A stretch of 64,000 nt of DNA from DASTPP01 sp035762175 (lineage in GTDB: Bacteria > Myxococcota_A > Polyangia > Polyangiales > Polyangiaceae): the NCBI GenBank assembly GCA_035762175.1, contig DASTPP010000135.1, forward strand, positions 62,001 to 126,000. The letters run 5' to 3'. Made by a program: the position numbers and the translations under genes. Below are positions 45,428 to 56,912 of this stretch, in pieces (within the stretch, counting starts at the first letter, position 1; every line of letters begins with the position of its first letter). The notes under the pieces were generated by a model, which saw only the letters and a program-made list of their open reading frames with translations, ran no database searches and was not told the origin of the DNA.

Positions 45428-46258
45428 CTAGACCTTGCGCCCCTCGATTATGGCATAGCCGAAGCTCGTGCCGGCGAGCGAGAGCGTGTTCGGCAGCGAG
45501 GCGACGATCGCGTCGTAGGCCTGCCGGCCGCAGGCGCGAATCATCTCTTCTTTTCGCTCGCGCGTGGCCTCCAGCCAGCGCCGGAAGCCCGGCACGACCG
45601 TGTTCTGGGTCAGATCGGTCGAGCTCACGTGCTCGAAGCCGCAGTCGCGCAGCAGCGCCGGGTAGTCGCCGAGGGGCAGAAACTCGTTGGCGCACCAGTT
45701 CTGGTTGAGCACCCCCATCTGCTCGTCGGAGAACGACGCCAAGAGCGGAAAGTCGACGATGATGAGCTGGGCGCCCCGCCGCATCAGCGGGGCGACGGCC
45801 TGCAGCGCCTTGCGCTGCCCCATGTGAAAGATCGACTCGATGAACCACACGCCGTCGAACGTGCCGGGGTCGAACCTCGGCTCGAGCATGTCGGCGAGGT
45901 GGAACGCGACGCGATCGGCGACGTCGCTCTCTTCGGCGAACCGCCGCGCCATTTCGTACTGAGCGCTGGCGACGGTGACGCCGTCGACCCGGCACCCCTT
46001 GGCCCGCGCGAGCTGAACCGCGAGCGCGCCGTTGCCGCAGCCCGCGTCGAGCCAGCGCTGAACCGGCCCGACGTCGGCCCGGGCGATGTACAATTGGTTG
46101 GCGCGCTCGACGGCCTCGTGGATGGGGGCGCTCGCGTTGGTTTCATCCCAGTAGCCGAAGTGCAGGTGGCCTTTCGAGAAGTGTTCCCAGTAGCCCTTCA
46201 TCGGCGAGTTGTACATGGCGGCCACGTCTTCGGCCGTCCGCCAGGTGGCGTACTTCAT
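45428..46258 (-). CDS. SAM-dependent methyltransferase (natural-product/UbiE-like)
   Basis: The 276-residue protein starts at ATG 46258 (MKYATWRTAEDVAAMYNSPM). 'FSKGHLHFGYWDE' is typical of the tocopherol/geranyl diphosphate/sterol C-methyltransferase group. Motif I is 'WLDAGCGNGALAVQLAR', followed by 'VDGVTVASAQYEMARRFAEE' and 'VAFHLADMLEPRFDPGTFDG'. 'VWFIESIFHMGQRKALQAVA' is the region lining the substrate pocket. Substrate is a small molecule of unknown identity. No biosynthetic cluster genes flank it; the neighbours are relics, so it may be a leftover of a larger locus. Alternative upstream frames are Arg-rich. Confidence 0.92.
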   Translation of the reverse strand: MKYATWRTAEDVAAMYNSPMKGYWEHFSKGHLHFGYWDETNASAPIHEAVERANQLYIARADVGPVQRWLDAGCGNGALAVQLARAKGCRVDGVTVASAQYEMARRFAEESDVADRVAFHLADMLEPRFDPGTFDGVWFIESIFHMGQRKALQAVAPLMRRGAQLIIVDFPLLASFSDEQMGVLNQNWCANEFLPLGDYPALLRDCGFEHVSSTDLTQNTVVPGFRRWLEATRERKEEMIRACGRQAYDAIVASLPNTLSLAGTSFGYAIIEGRKV

Positions 46259-46909
46259 GCGGCAACTTGGACCTTTCTTTGGGGGGAGTCAGGCCGGCGC
46301 GGGCGGCCGGCGGCACCGGGCGCATTGCTCGGGGCGAGGTCGGTCACGTCATCTCCTGAAAATGCCACCGGCCGATGCCAGACGCGCCGACGCTCGCGCG
46401 CGACGAGCCGGCCGGCTCGGTCGTGGTCGAGGCGACCGTCGTGCGGGTCGATGCGGGACAAAAGATGCAGCCCGGGGCGAACTCGGGCGGGAACGGGCCG
46501 GCCGGGCCGGCCTTGCGCGGCGCACGCCGGAGCGGCACCTGAAGGGAAGGCTTGCGAGCAACATTAGGAAAGTGAACGGCGAAGGCGAGACGGCCGTGAG
46601 GGCCGACCGAAGCGAAAAGAAACGAGTGCCGCGCCCGGCGCGCGCTCCACGCGCGCGGGCCCCGGGGCCCTTCGCTTCGTCTTTTGTTCGAATCTTTGAC
46701 CCGCGAAGAATATCACAAAGCCCCAGCGGATTGAAGCCGTCAAAAGCTCGCGTGTCGAAACGGCGCGCACCTGACGCGCAGCGTCGCGCGGGGCAGCGCG
46801 GCGTCGCGTCGTCGCCGAGACGCCCCTTTTCGCAGTCTTGCAGGAGGGCGAACGGGGAGGCACGACGCTCGGGCGGGGATCGACACCGCGGTCGGCGGGC
46901 GCGGGGCCA
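46259..46909. other. About 650-bp gene-free region
   Basis: No believable coding sequence was seen. It lies upstream of the methyltransferase start. It includes an AT-richer patch (46670-46750, TTCGTCTTTTGTTCGAATCT) and a GC-only hairpin CGCGCGC-TCCAC-GCGCGCG at 46639-46657. A transposase relic borders it on the right. Confidence 0.6.
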
Positions 46910-47134
46910 GCGCGCGAGGGCGAGCCGCGCCTTGGTCACGCGCACCACCTCGCCCGGCGCCGTCGAAGGCGGCAGCGTGCTCAGGGGGGCGTGCAGCGGC
47001 TCATCGTGGCCCGCGGGCCATTCGATCCGAAGGTCTTGCTCGCGCGGCTCGTTCGGGTCGGCGTGGACGACCTCGACGCGCACGCGAGCGAAGTGCGACG
47101 CGAGCTCGGCCTGACTGCCCTCGGCTGACGCCAC
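46910..47134 (-). pseudogene. Relic of an IS701/IS4-type DDE transposase
   Basis: From ATG 47134 the first 75 codons read 'ELASHFARVRVEVVHADPNE', 'PREQDLRIEWPAGHDEP', then 'LSTLPPSTAPGEVVRVTKAR'. This parallels the C-terminal part of IS701-type transposases (SxFAxVRVRPAHRD, EWLLIEWPEGExEP, WLSTLPxDTPLxxLVxxAKLRW). The catalytic continuation RIERDYQELK is replaced by unrelated Arg-rich sequence, and the upstream part is missing. No terminal inverted repeats could be defined. Confidence 0.5.
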
Positions 47135-47216
47135 GCGCCGATCGGCCTGGCCGGGCTCCCTCCGGCGGGAGGCGGGGTGCGAAGAAGCGCGGTCGGGCGC
47201 GAGCGCCGCTCGCGCG

Positions 47217-49457
<2,241 letters not shown>

Positions 49458-49539
49458 CGGGGCGTTGGCTAGCACGCGGCCGACGCCGCCAACAGCGGGC
49501 CGCCGGCGCGGCGGGGGCCGCGGGGCGGGGGGTCTTCGG

Positions 49540-49588
49540 CCCGGGGGGCGTTGGGGGCGGGGGCCTTCGCCCGGGGGGCGTTGGGGGT
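49540..49588. repeat. Short direct repeat in the divergent promoter
   Basis: GCCCGGGGGGCGTTGGGGG occurs at 49540-49558 and again at 49570-49588, a 30-bp period. The gap separates the divergent prolyl oligopeptidase (start 49457) and DUF4139 (start 49644) genes. Confidence 0.7.
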
Positions 49589-49643
49589 AGAGGCTGCGTT
49601 GGTTTCGGGGCATTCTTGCCGCCCCGCGCGAGAGAACACGCCC

Positions 49644-51929
49644 ATGCCGCCGACCGAGATCGTCTGCGATAGCCGCGTCGAGTCCGTGGTGGTGTACGCC
49701 CGCGGCGCGCTCGTCACCCGCGCGGTCGCGCTGCCGCCCTCGCTGCCCGCCGAGCCGATCGACCTCGTCGTCGGGGGCGTGACGCCGCTCGCCGAGCCGG
49801 GCGGCGTGCGCGCCGAGCTCGAGGGCGGCCGCGAGATCGTGGCGCTGCGCTCGCGCCTGCACCTGCCCGCGGCGCCCCAGGCGCCGGGCGCCCTGGCCGA
49901 GCGCGTCCTCGAGCTCGATCGGGAGCGCGAGGCCCTCGACGCCGAGCGCACCCGCGTCCGCGAGCGCCGCGCCGAGCTCGGCACCCTCGCCTTCAGCCCC
50001 GAGGGCGACGCCCGCGCGCGGCGCCGGCTCGACCCCGTCGCGCGCTTCGGCGACGCGCTCGCCGCGGCCGAGCTGGTGGGCGAGATCGTCGCCGAGCTCG
50101 ACGCCCGCCTGCGCGAGCTCGACGCCGCCCTCGCGCGCAACGAGCGGGCGCGCGAGGCGGCGCAGCTCGCGGCCTCGCAGGGGCGAAGCGACGAGCGCGC
50201 CGCCGGGGCGCGGGCGACGTACCAGTTCGTGCTGCGCCTCGCGTACTCCGAGGCCGAGGCCCGGGCGCTCTCGGTCACCTACGCCGTCCGGGCCGCGCGC
50301 TGGTGGCCCGCGTACGCCGCGCGCCTCTCGCCGGGCGCCTCGCGGGCCGAGTGGGCCCTCGGCGCGCTCGTCGCGCAGGCGTCGGGCGAAGACTGGTCCG
50401 GCGTCCGCCTCGCCCTCTCGACCGCCGACCTCGCGCACGACGCCCGCCTGCCCGAGCTGCCCTCGCTGCGCCTCGGGCGCGCGCAGCCGCCCGCCCGCAA
50501 GGGCTACCGCCCGCCGCCCCCGGGGCTCGACGCGATGTTCGCGGCGTACGATCTGGCGGTGCAGAGCAGCCCCCCGCCGCCGCGCACGCGCCCGCCGCCC
50601 CCGCGCCAGGCCGCCTACGACGCGCCGATGCCGCCCGGCGCCCACGACGCCTACGCCGGGCTCGAGGGCGGCATGCTCGCCGACCACGATCTCGAAGAGG
50701 TGACGGCGGTCGGCGAGGACGACATCACCGGCGTCACCATGCCGGTCGGGGGCGTGCGGGCGCGGGCGCCCGCCGCGCTGCCGACGTCCGCCAGCTTCAA
50801 CGCCGTGGCGCCCCCGGCCTCGGCCAGGCACTCGGCGTCGGGCGGCTACGGCGGGCCGCCCGTGCCGGCGGCGGGCGCGCCCCCGCCCGCCGCGCCGATG
50901 ATGGCGCCGATGCAGATGCCGCCGCTCGCCGCGCCGATGACGCCGTCGATGCAGCAGATGCCGCCCCCGCCGGGCGCCTACCCGACGCCCGCGTTCGCCA
51001 TGGCGCGCCAGGCCTCGAGCAAGACGGTGAGCTTCTACGACCGGGGCGGCGGCGCCCCGCCGCAGGGGGCCGCGGCGCCCTCGCCGCCCGCCGAGATCGA
51101 GCCCGACGAGGGCTGGCTCGACTTCGACGCGCTCACGCTCGGCGCCGCCGACGACCGGGCGCGCCGCGGCCGCCTCGGCCGCGACGGCGCGCCCGTGGCG
51201 GCCGGGCGCGGGGCCGAGGCGCAGCGCTCGCTCGAGTCGATGCCGCCGCCGCCGCGCGCGCAAGACCCCCTCGCCACGCGCGGCGTGTTCGACCACCGCT
51301 ACGACGCGCGCGGCGCGGCCGACGTGCCCTCGGACGGCCGCCCCCACCGCCTGACCCTCGCGACCGCCGAGGCCGAGGTGCGCACGCGGCTGCGCGTCGT
51401 GCCGCGCGAGAGCGCCGACGTCTTCCGCGAGGCCGAGGTGAAGAACCCCTTCGACGCCCCGCTGCTCGCGGGCCCCGTCGACGTCTTCGTCGAGGGGGCG
51501 CTCTTGACCACCGCGCCGATCGGCGCCGTCGACCGCGGCGGCCTCATTGCCCTCGGGCTCGGCGTCGAAGAGCGCGTCCGCGCCGCGCGCAACGCGCGGG
51601 TCGAAGAGGCCTCGGCGGGGCTGCTCGGGGGCGCCGCGGCGATCGATCACGTCGTGACGATCGACCTCACCTCGTCGCTCGGGCGCGCGACGCCCGTCGA
51701 GATCGTCGACCGCGTGCCCGTCAGCGACGACCGGAACGTCGAGGTCGTCTCGCTCGGCCAGTCGCCGCCCGCCGAGGCCTACGACCAGGCCGAGCGCGGC
51801 CACCCCGTGCGCGGCGGCCTGCGCTGGCGGCTCGAGCTCGCCCCGGGCGCCAAGCAGCGCGTCGAGTTCCGCTACCGTGTCACCCTGCCGGCCAAGAGCG
51901 AGGTCGTAGGAGGCAACCGCCGTGACTGA
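49644..51929 (+). CDS. DUF4140/DUF4139 (mucoidy-inhibitor-like) protein, first of a pair
   Basis: The 761-residue product starts at ATG 49644 (MPPTEIVCDSRVESVVVYAR). The N-terminal DUF4140 region is followed by a coiled coil at about 85-190 ('ERVLELDREREALDAERTRV'). A strand at about 193 ('ATYQFVLRLAYSEAEARALS') leads into the DUF4139 beta domain, ending with 'ELAPGAKQRVEFRYRVTLPA'. Between about 290 and 530 lies a disordered Pro/Met/Ala insertion ('APMQMPPLAAPMTPSMQQMP'). The family (MuiA-like) is widespread with unknown function and usually secreted, but no signal peptide is visible here. It overlaps the next gene of the same family by eight bases, which suggests the two proteins form a heteromer. 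Confidence 0.88.
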   Translation: MPPTEIVCDSRVESVVVYARGALVTRAVALPPSLPAEPIDLVVGGVTPLAEPGGVRAELEGGREIVALRSRLHLPAAPQAPGALAERVLELDREREALDAERTRVRERRAELGTLAFSPEGDARARRRLDPVARFGDALAAAELVGEIVAELDARLRELDAALARNERAREAAQLAASQGRSDERAAGARATYQFVLRLAYSEAEARALSVTYAVRAARWWPAYAARLSPGASRAEWALGALVAQASGEDWSGVRLALSTADLAHDARLPELPSLRLGRAQPPARKGYRPPPPGLDAMFAAYDLAVQSSPPPPRTRPPPPRQAAYDAPMPPGAHDAYAGLEGGMLADHDLEEVTAVGEDDITGVTMPVGGVRARAPAALPTSASFNAVAPPASARHSASGGYGGPPVPAAGAPPPAAPMMAPMQMPPLAAPMTPSMQQMPPPPGAYPTPAFAMARQASSKTVSFYDRGGGAPPQGAAAPSPPAEIEPDEGWLDFDALTLGAADDRARRGRLGRDGAPVAAGRGAEAQRSLESMPPPPRAQDPLATRGVFDHRYDARGAADVPSDGRPHRLTLATAEAEVRTRLRVVPRESADVFREAEVKNPFDAPLLAGPVDVFVEGALLTTAPIGAVDRGGLIALGLGVEERVRAARNARVEEASAGLLGGAAAIDHVVTIDLTSSLGRATPVEIVDRVPVSDDRNVEVVSLGQSPPAEAYDQAERGHPVRGGLRWRLELAPGAKQRVEFRYRVTLPAKSEVVGGNRRD

Positions 51930-53562
51930 GCTCGCGACGGGCGCCGCCCCCGGCGCCCCCGACACCCCGGCGCCCGCGGGCGGCGAGCGGGCGCGCCCGC
52001 TCGCGAGCCGCGCCGCGCGCGTCACCCTCTTCGAAGACCGGGCCGAGGTCGTGCGCGCCGCGCGGGCTGCCCTGCAGGCGGGCGCGCAGTGGGTCGCCCT
52101 CGGGGGCGCCTCGCCCTTCGTCGACGACGACACCGTGCAGGCGCGCGTGCTGAGCGAGCGGGCGCGCGTGCTCGCGGCGCGCGTGCGGCGCATCGTGCAC
52201 CACGAGCCGCGCGAGGGGCGCGAGGCGGTCGAGCGGCTCGAGCGCGAGGCGCTCGCCGCGCGCGAGGCCGAAGGCGCCGCCCGCCAGGACGCCGCGCGCG
52301 CCCGCTCCGAGGAGGCGCGCCTGCGCCGGCTGCTCACCGACTGGGCCCGCTGCGTCGCCGAGGTGCCCCGGGGCCTGCGCGAGGGCGAGGCCCGCGGCCG
52401 CTGGCGCGAGTCGTACCGCGCCCTCGAGCGCGCCCTCGCCGCGGCGCTCGCGCGCGCGTCCGAGGCCCGGGCGCGGGCCCTCGCCGCCGAGCGGGCGCTC
52501 GCCCACGCCGAGGCCCGCCTCGCCGAGGCCCAGGCCACGCAGCCCCGCCACGAGGCGCTCCTCGAGGTGCAGCTCGAGGCCGACGGCGCCCACGTCGCCG
52601 ACCTCGAGATCACCTACCGCACGCCCTGCGCCCTCTGGCGCCCCGAGCACCTCGCGCGGCTGCACGCCCACGGCGAGCTCGGCCGCGGCGAGGCCACGCT
52701 CGAGATCGTCACGTACGCGGTCGCCTGGCAGCGCACGGGCGAAGACTGGGACGGCGTGCAGGCCCGCTTCTCGACGGCGCGCCCCGCCCGCGCGGCCTCG
52801 CCCCCCCCCGTGACCGACGACCTGCTAAGGTCCCGCAAGAAGAGCGACGACGAGCGGCGCTCGGTCGTCGTCGAGGCGCGCGACCAGGCCGTGGCCGTCG
52901 CGGGCCTCGAGCGCGGCGCGCGCGCCGTCGCCGAGATGCCCGGCGTCGACGACGGGGGCGAGCCGCTCGCGTACGAGCCCCGGGCCCCCGTCACGCTCGC
53001 CAGCGACGGGCGGCCCTTCCGGGTCGAGATCGGGCGCGTCACGCTGCCCGCGCGGGTCGAGCGCGTGGCGCTGCCCGAGCGCGCCGAGATCGCGCACCTG
53101 CGCGCGACGGCCACTCTCACCCAGGGCGGCCCCCTGCTCGCCGGCCCCGTGCGCCTCGCGCGGGGCGCGGGCATGGTCGGGCGCACCGCGACCGCCTTCG
53201 TCGGCCGCGGCGAGCCCTTCGAGCTGGGCTTCGGCGCCGACGACGCGGTGCGCGTGCGCCGCCGCGTCGAAGAGGCGCGCGACACCGTCTCGATCATTGG
53301 CACCCAGGTGCTGCGCCGCACCGTGCGCGTCTTCCTCTCGAACTTGGCCGGGGCCCCGCGCTCGGTCGAGGTCACCGAGCGCTTCCCCGTCAGCGAGATC
53401 GCCGACGTCGAGGTCGTCGGCGTGCGGGCGAGCGAGGGCGTCCGGCTCGACCGGCGCGACGGCTTCGCCCGCAAGACGGTCGAGCTGCCCGCCCACGGCG
53501 TCGCCGAGATCGCGCTCGCCTACGAGCTGCGCGCCGGCCCCAAGGTGCGCCTGCCCTTCTAG
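51922..53562 (+). CDS. DUF4140/DUF4139 protein, second of the pair
   Basis: GTG 51922 overlaps the preceding TGA, with AGGAGG at 51909-51914 as ribosome binding site. The 546-residue product has an Ala/Pro N-terminus, then 'AARVTLFEDRAEVVRAARAA' (DUF4140). A long Ala/Arg/Glu coiled coil covers about 90-205, and the DUF4139 barrel runs from 'LEVQLEADGAHVADLEITYR' to 'GVAEIALAYELRAGPKVRLPF', split here at 20. It lacks the Pro/Met insertion of its partner. Divergence between the two is high, so the duplication is old and both are likely needed. No catalytic motif was seen. Confidence 0.88.
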   Translation: MTELATGAAPGAPDTPAPAGGERARPLASRAARVTLFEDRAEVVRAARAALQAGAQWVALGGASPFVDDDTVQARVLSERARVLAARVRRIVHHEPREGREAVERLEREALAAREAEGAARQDAARARSEEARLRRLLTDWARCVAEVPRGLREGEARGRWRESYRALERALAAALARASEARARALAAERALAHAEARLAEAQATQPRHEALLEVQLEADGAHVADLEITYRTPCALWRPEHLARLHAHGELGRGEATLEIVTYAVAWQRTGEDWDGVQARFSTARPARAASPPPVTDDLLRSRKKSDDERRSVVVEARDQAVAVAGLERGARAVAEMPGVDDGGEPLAYEPRAPVTLASDGRPFRVEIGRVTLPARVERVALPERAEIAHLRATATLTQGGPLLAGPVRLARGAGMVGRTATAFVGRGEPFELGFGADDAVRVRRRVEEARDTVSIIGTQVLRRTVRVFLSNLAGAPRSVEVTERFPVSEIADVEVVGVRASEGVRLDRRDGFARKTVELPAHGVAEIALAYELRAGPKVRLPF

Positions 53563-53704
53563 CCTCGCCGGGGCCCCTCCGCCCTGCCTTCGCTGGCCGG
53601 GGCCCGCCACCCTGCTCTCGCCGTGCGGGGCCCGGGGCCTTCCGCCCTCCCCCCGCCGCCCGGAGCCTTGCGCCCCGGGGCCGCCTCGGGCGACCCTTCG
53701 CGCC

Positions 53705-54229
53705 ATGCGCATCTTGCTCCCGCGGCGGCGCTTCGTCGGCGCCTTTTTGCCGCCCCTCGCGCTCGCCGCGTGCGGCGGCCCGGGCGCCAGCCAGGCCCCG
53801 CCGAGCTCGCCGAGCCCGCTGCTGTCGAAGGCGCTGCCCGACTTCCGCCGGCCCTCGCTCGGCGGGCCCGAGATCGAGACCGAGCGGCTGCGCGGGCGCG
53901 TGGTCGTCGTCGACTTCTTCGCCGAGCACTGCGTGCCCTGCGCCCGCTCGCTGCCCGCGCTCGAGGCGCTGCACCGGTCGATGCCCGACGTGAGCGTCGT
54001 CGGCGTCTCCGAAGACGAAGACGCGGCCGGCGCGCGCCGCATGGTCGAGCGCTTCGGGCTCACCTTCCCCGTCGTGCACGACGGCAGCCGGGTCATCGCC
54101 GGGCGCTACCGCGTGGTCGATCTGCCCGCCACCTTCGTCGCCGACCCCGCGGGCGTGGTGCGCTGGCGCGGCGACCAGGCCCACGAAGAGGGCGAACTTC
54201 GGGCCGTGGTCGAGGGCGCGAGGCGCTAG
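53705..54229 (+). CDS. TlpA-like thioredoxin lipoprotein
   Basis: The 174-residue product starts at ATG 53705 (MRILLPRRRFVGAFLPPLAL). Lipobox 'LALAACGGP' puts the lipidated Cys at 23. The thioredoxin fold has 'LRGRVVVVDFFAEHCVPCAR' with CVPC at 76-79, a TlpA/ResA-type redox motif. The cis-Pro loop is 'RYRVVDLPATFVADPAG'. It probably reduces disulphides or assists cytochrome c maturation on the outer side of the inner membrane. It is 142 bp after the DUF4139 pair on the same strand. The frame upstream to 53297 is a shadow of that gene. Confidence 0.93.
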   Translation: MRILLPRRRFVGAFLPPLALAACGGPGASQAPPSSPSPLLSKALPDFRRPSLGGPEIETERLRGRVVVVDFFAEHCVPCARSLPALEALHRSMPDVSVVGVSEDEDAAGARRMVERFGLTFPVVHDGSRVIAGRYRVVDLPATFVADPAGVVRWRGDQAHEEGELRAVVEGARR

Positions 54230-54274
54230 CCTACGCCGGGCGCCGGCCTTCGCCCGGCCGGGCGCGGCCGGCGC

Positions 54275-55624
54275 TCACTTGGGCACGTGAAAGATGGTGG
54301 TGCCCGAGCTGACGCCGTAGACCCAGCTGGCGTCGAGGGCGAGGGGCAGGTTGCGCGCAGCGCCGGTCACCTCGTCCAAGAGCGTGGTCGGTTCGCCGAG
54401 TGAGTCGGCCCCCGGCTCGCGTCGCACGCGCATCAGCGAGGTCTTGTTGTTCGACAGGTCGTAGGCAAGGTAATACAGGCCGCTCTCGTCGGCGGCGAGC
54501 GCGCGCAGCGGGCCGGAGGTGTTCGGCTTCAAGGTGACCGGCTGCTTGTCGACCCGGTTCACCGCCACCAGCTTGTCGGACGTGTCGCTCGTGTCCACGA
54601 TGATGAGGTCGTCGCCGCTGACGGCGAAGTCGCCCACCACGACGTCGTTGCCGCCGTACACCGTCGACTTGCCCCCGCCCTCGACGTTCGGCACGTACGA
54701 GACGCCGGGGTCTCCGGCGCCCTTCGCGCCCGACCCGACGAACACGCCCCCGGCGTCCGCGACGAGCATCGAGATCTGCCCGCTGTCGATGGTGGTGAGC
54801 GCCTTGGCCGGTCCGCCCGCCTTCGGCACCGACCAGACCTGGGCGGTGTTCCCTTGCAGCGGGGCGGTGAAGAATACGTCGTTCTCGTTCGCGCTGATGC
54901 GCGCGAGGGCCGGCGCGGTCAGCGCGGCGAGGGCCGTGTTCTGCTCGGGGGCGGAGAGGGTCGTCAGCTCTCCCGTCGTGCCGTGGCCGCGCGTCTTCAC
55001 GCCCTGGTCGGTGACCAGGTAAAAGCCCGTCGCGTTGGCCGCGAGGTCGAAGATCTCCAGGGCGTCGGCCGGCACGTACGCCTGCTCGACCTGCCCGCCG
55101 TTCGCGACGTCGATGCGGTAGACGGCGTCGCCCGGCAGCGTGTCAATCTGATCGGGGGTGCTCACCCAGTAGAGAAAGCCGCCGCCCGACACGAGCCGCG
55201 TCGACACCTGCACGCCGCTCGTGACCGAGGCCGATTGGCACTGGCCGCCGGCGCAGGTCGTGGTCAAGCAGCTGCGGCCGCAGGCCCCGCAGTTGGTGCT
55301 GCTGATCGAGGTGTCGGTCTCGCACGAGCCCGCGCCGTCCGCGTCGCAGTTCTGGCAGGCCGAGTTGTTGCACGCCTCCTGGCCCTCGCCCTCGCAGCGC
55401 AGGCCCGCATCGCCCCCCGCGCCGGCGCTCCCGCCGCCGCCCTGCTGCCCCTGTCCGCCGCCCCCGCTGCCGTCGCCCCCGCTGCCGTCGCCCCCGCTGC
55501 CGTCGCCCGGGCCGCCGAGGGTGTAGTCGTCGTAGACGTTCGGGTTGCAGGCGCCGGCGAGCACCGCGGCGGCGCCGGCGGCGAACGCGGCGGCGAAGAG
55601 GGTGCGGGCGAGGCGGGCGCGCAT
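54275..55624 (-). CDS. Lipoprotein with Cys-rich module and beta-propeller-like repeats
   Basis: The 449-residue product starts at ATG 55624 (MRARLARTLFAAAFAAGAAA), with lipobox 'VLAGACNPNVYD'. A GDGSGGDGSGG stalk is followed by a Cys-rich segment at about 75-135 ('EACNNSACQNCDADGAGSC', 'TNCGACGRSCLTTTCAGGQC'), a module common in Myxococcota surface proteins. The rest is a propeller of DUF5050/six-bladed type with repeated 'GxxFYLVTDQG', 'ENDVFFTAPLQ' and 'ESGLYYLAYD' strands. It is preceded by another lipoprotein gene on the same strand whose stop is 2 bp away, so the two are in one transcript. Probably surface-exposed and ligand-binding. Confidence 0.9.
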   Translation of the reverse strand: MRARLARTLFAAAFAAGAAAVLAGACNPNVYDDYTLGGPGDGSGGDGSGGDGSGGGGQGQQGGGGSAGAGGDAGLRCEGEGQEACNNSACQNCDADGAGSCETDTSISSTNCGACGRSCLTTTCAGGQCQSASVTSGVQVSTRLVSGGGFLYWVSTPDQIDTLPGDAVYRIDVANGGQVEQAYVPADALEIFDLAANATGFYLVTDQGVKTRGHGTTGELTTLSAPEQNTALAALTAPALARISANENDVFFTAPLQGNTAQVWSVPKAGGPAKALTTIDSGQISMLVADAGGVFVGSGAKGAGDPGVSYVPNVEGGGKSTVYGGNDVVVGDFAVSGDDLIIVDTSDTSDKLVAVNRVDKQPVTLKPNTSGPLRALAADESGLYYLAYDLSNNKTSLMRVRREPGADSLGEPTTLLDEVTGAARNLPLALDASWVYGVSSGTTIFHVPK

Positions 55625-55626
55625 GG

Positions 55627-56874
55627 TCAGAACCTCCCCCCGAGCTCGAGCGCCGCGCCGCCTCGGGTCGGGCGGACGCCCAGCGTCGTCGCCCGCGCCC
55701 CGTCGTGCCGGCGGGGCATGAGGTAGAACGTGACGGCCGACACGGCGAAGACGCCGAGGCCCGCGTTCGCCACCCACGCCCACGTCTTGTACGAGTCGAT
55801 GGCGTCGAGGCCTTTCTGCGAGCAGGTCTTCGTCGCGCTCGTGCACTCGTCTTCGACCACGCCCCGCTGGGCTGCCATGCCGACGCCGCCGACGGCCGCG
55901 ACGCCGAGGCCGACGCCGGCGCCGATCGCCGCCCCCAGCTGCGCCGCGCTCAGCCGCGAAAGAAACGACCGCCCGCCCGACGACTCGTCGTAGGGCTGCG
56001 CCGCGTAGGCGTTGGGGGCGGTGCCCGCCGGCGTGGGCTGCCCCCCGTAGGGTGGCGGCTGCGCGCCGTACGGCGGCGGCTCGGTGCCGGGCGGCCTCTC
56101 GCCGGGCGGGGGCGTGACGGCCGCGGTGGCCCGGGGCTCGTCGACCTTCGCCACCTCGAGCACCATCGGGGCGCTGCAGCCGTAGGGCGGCGTGGTGTCG
56201 CCGGCCGCCGACTTCTCGCAGGCCAGCGCGTTGCCGTCTTGGTTGAGCGTCTCGCGCCCGGCCGAGGTGCTGCCGCCGCCCGAGACGAGGACGGCGTCGA
56301 CGCCGCCCGCGGCCGAGGCGCTCGCGCCGGTGTAGAAGTGAAACGACCCCACGGTCAGCCCCGTCACCACGTGCGTCGCCCCCTCGCACGAGCCCTCGAG
56401 CGCCGAGCGGTCGACCTGCTGCCGGTCGGCCTCGAAGCGCCCCACCATCAGCATGTCGACGGTGAGCTGCCCGGCCTGCTTGAGCTTGCCCTCGAGGCCC
56501 ACGGCCCCGACCGGCAGCTTGGCGAAGAGCTCGTCTTCGTTGCGAATGACGACCTGGCTGCGCTTCGGCGTGACGGGGGCGTAGCGGTAGGCGCTGCCCT
56601 TGACCGTACAGCCACGCAAGAGCCGCATGTCGCAGCCCTCGTAGCGCACCACCGCCAGCTTGCCGGCGACCGCGCGCTCGAGCCGCACGCGCGCCTCGTC
56701 GGGCCACTCGATGACGAGCGGCGTCTCGTGGCTCTTGCTGACCCCGCACTTCGCCTGCCCCTTGATCTCGAGCTCGGGGGCCTTGGCGGCCTTGGCCGCC
56801 GCGCCCGACGAGCCGCACGAGGCCGCCGTCAGCGGCAGGAGACACGCGACCAAGGGGAGGGCGAAGGCGCGCAT
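55627..56874 (-). CDS. Lipoprotein with C-terminal membrane-anchor region
   Basis: The 415-residue product starts at ATG 56874 (MRAFALPLVACLLPLTAASC) with lipobox TAAS-C at about 20. The mature part begins with a Lys-rich linker and 'GQAKCGVSKSHETPLVIEWP'. It carries strand-rich sequence with several Cys ('YEGCDMRLLRGCTVKGSAYR'), a Pro-rich linker at about 275-310 and one membrane segment. That segment is 'LGAAIGAGVGLGVAAVGGVG' plus a second near 'WVANAGLGVFAVSAVTFYL'. A similar layout occurs in Polyangiales envelope proteins of unknown function. Co-transcribed with the propeller lipoprotein downstream (2-bp gap). Confidence 0.85.
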   Translation of the reverse strand: MRAFALPLVACLLPLTAASCGSSGAAAKAAKAPELEIKGQAKCGVSKSHETPLVIEWPDEARVRLERAVAGKLAVVRYEGCDMRLLRGCTVKGSAYRYAPVTPKRSQVVIRNEDELFAKLPVGAVGLEGKLKQAGQLTVDMLMVGRFEADRQQVDRSALEGSCEGATHVVTGLTVGSFHFYTGASASAAGGVDAVLVSGGGSTSAGRETLNQDGNALACEKSAAGDTTPPYGCSAPMVLEVAKVDEPRATAAVTPPPGERPPGTEPPPYGAQPPPYGGQPTPAGTAPNAYAAQPYDESSGGRSFLSRLSAAQLGAAIGAGVGLGVAAVGGVGMAAQRGVVEDECTSATKTCSQKGLDAIDSYKTWAWVANAGLGVFAVSAVTFYLMPRRHDGARATTLGVRPTRGGAALELGGRF

Positions 56875-56912
56875 GGTGGCGGCGCGCACCTTCGAAGCGC
56901 CGCCCGGCCGCG

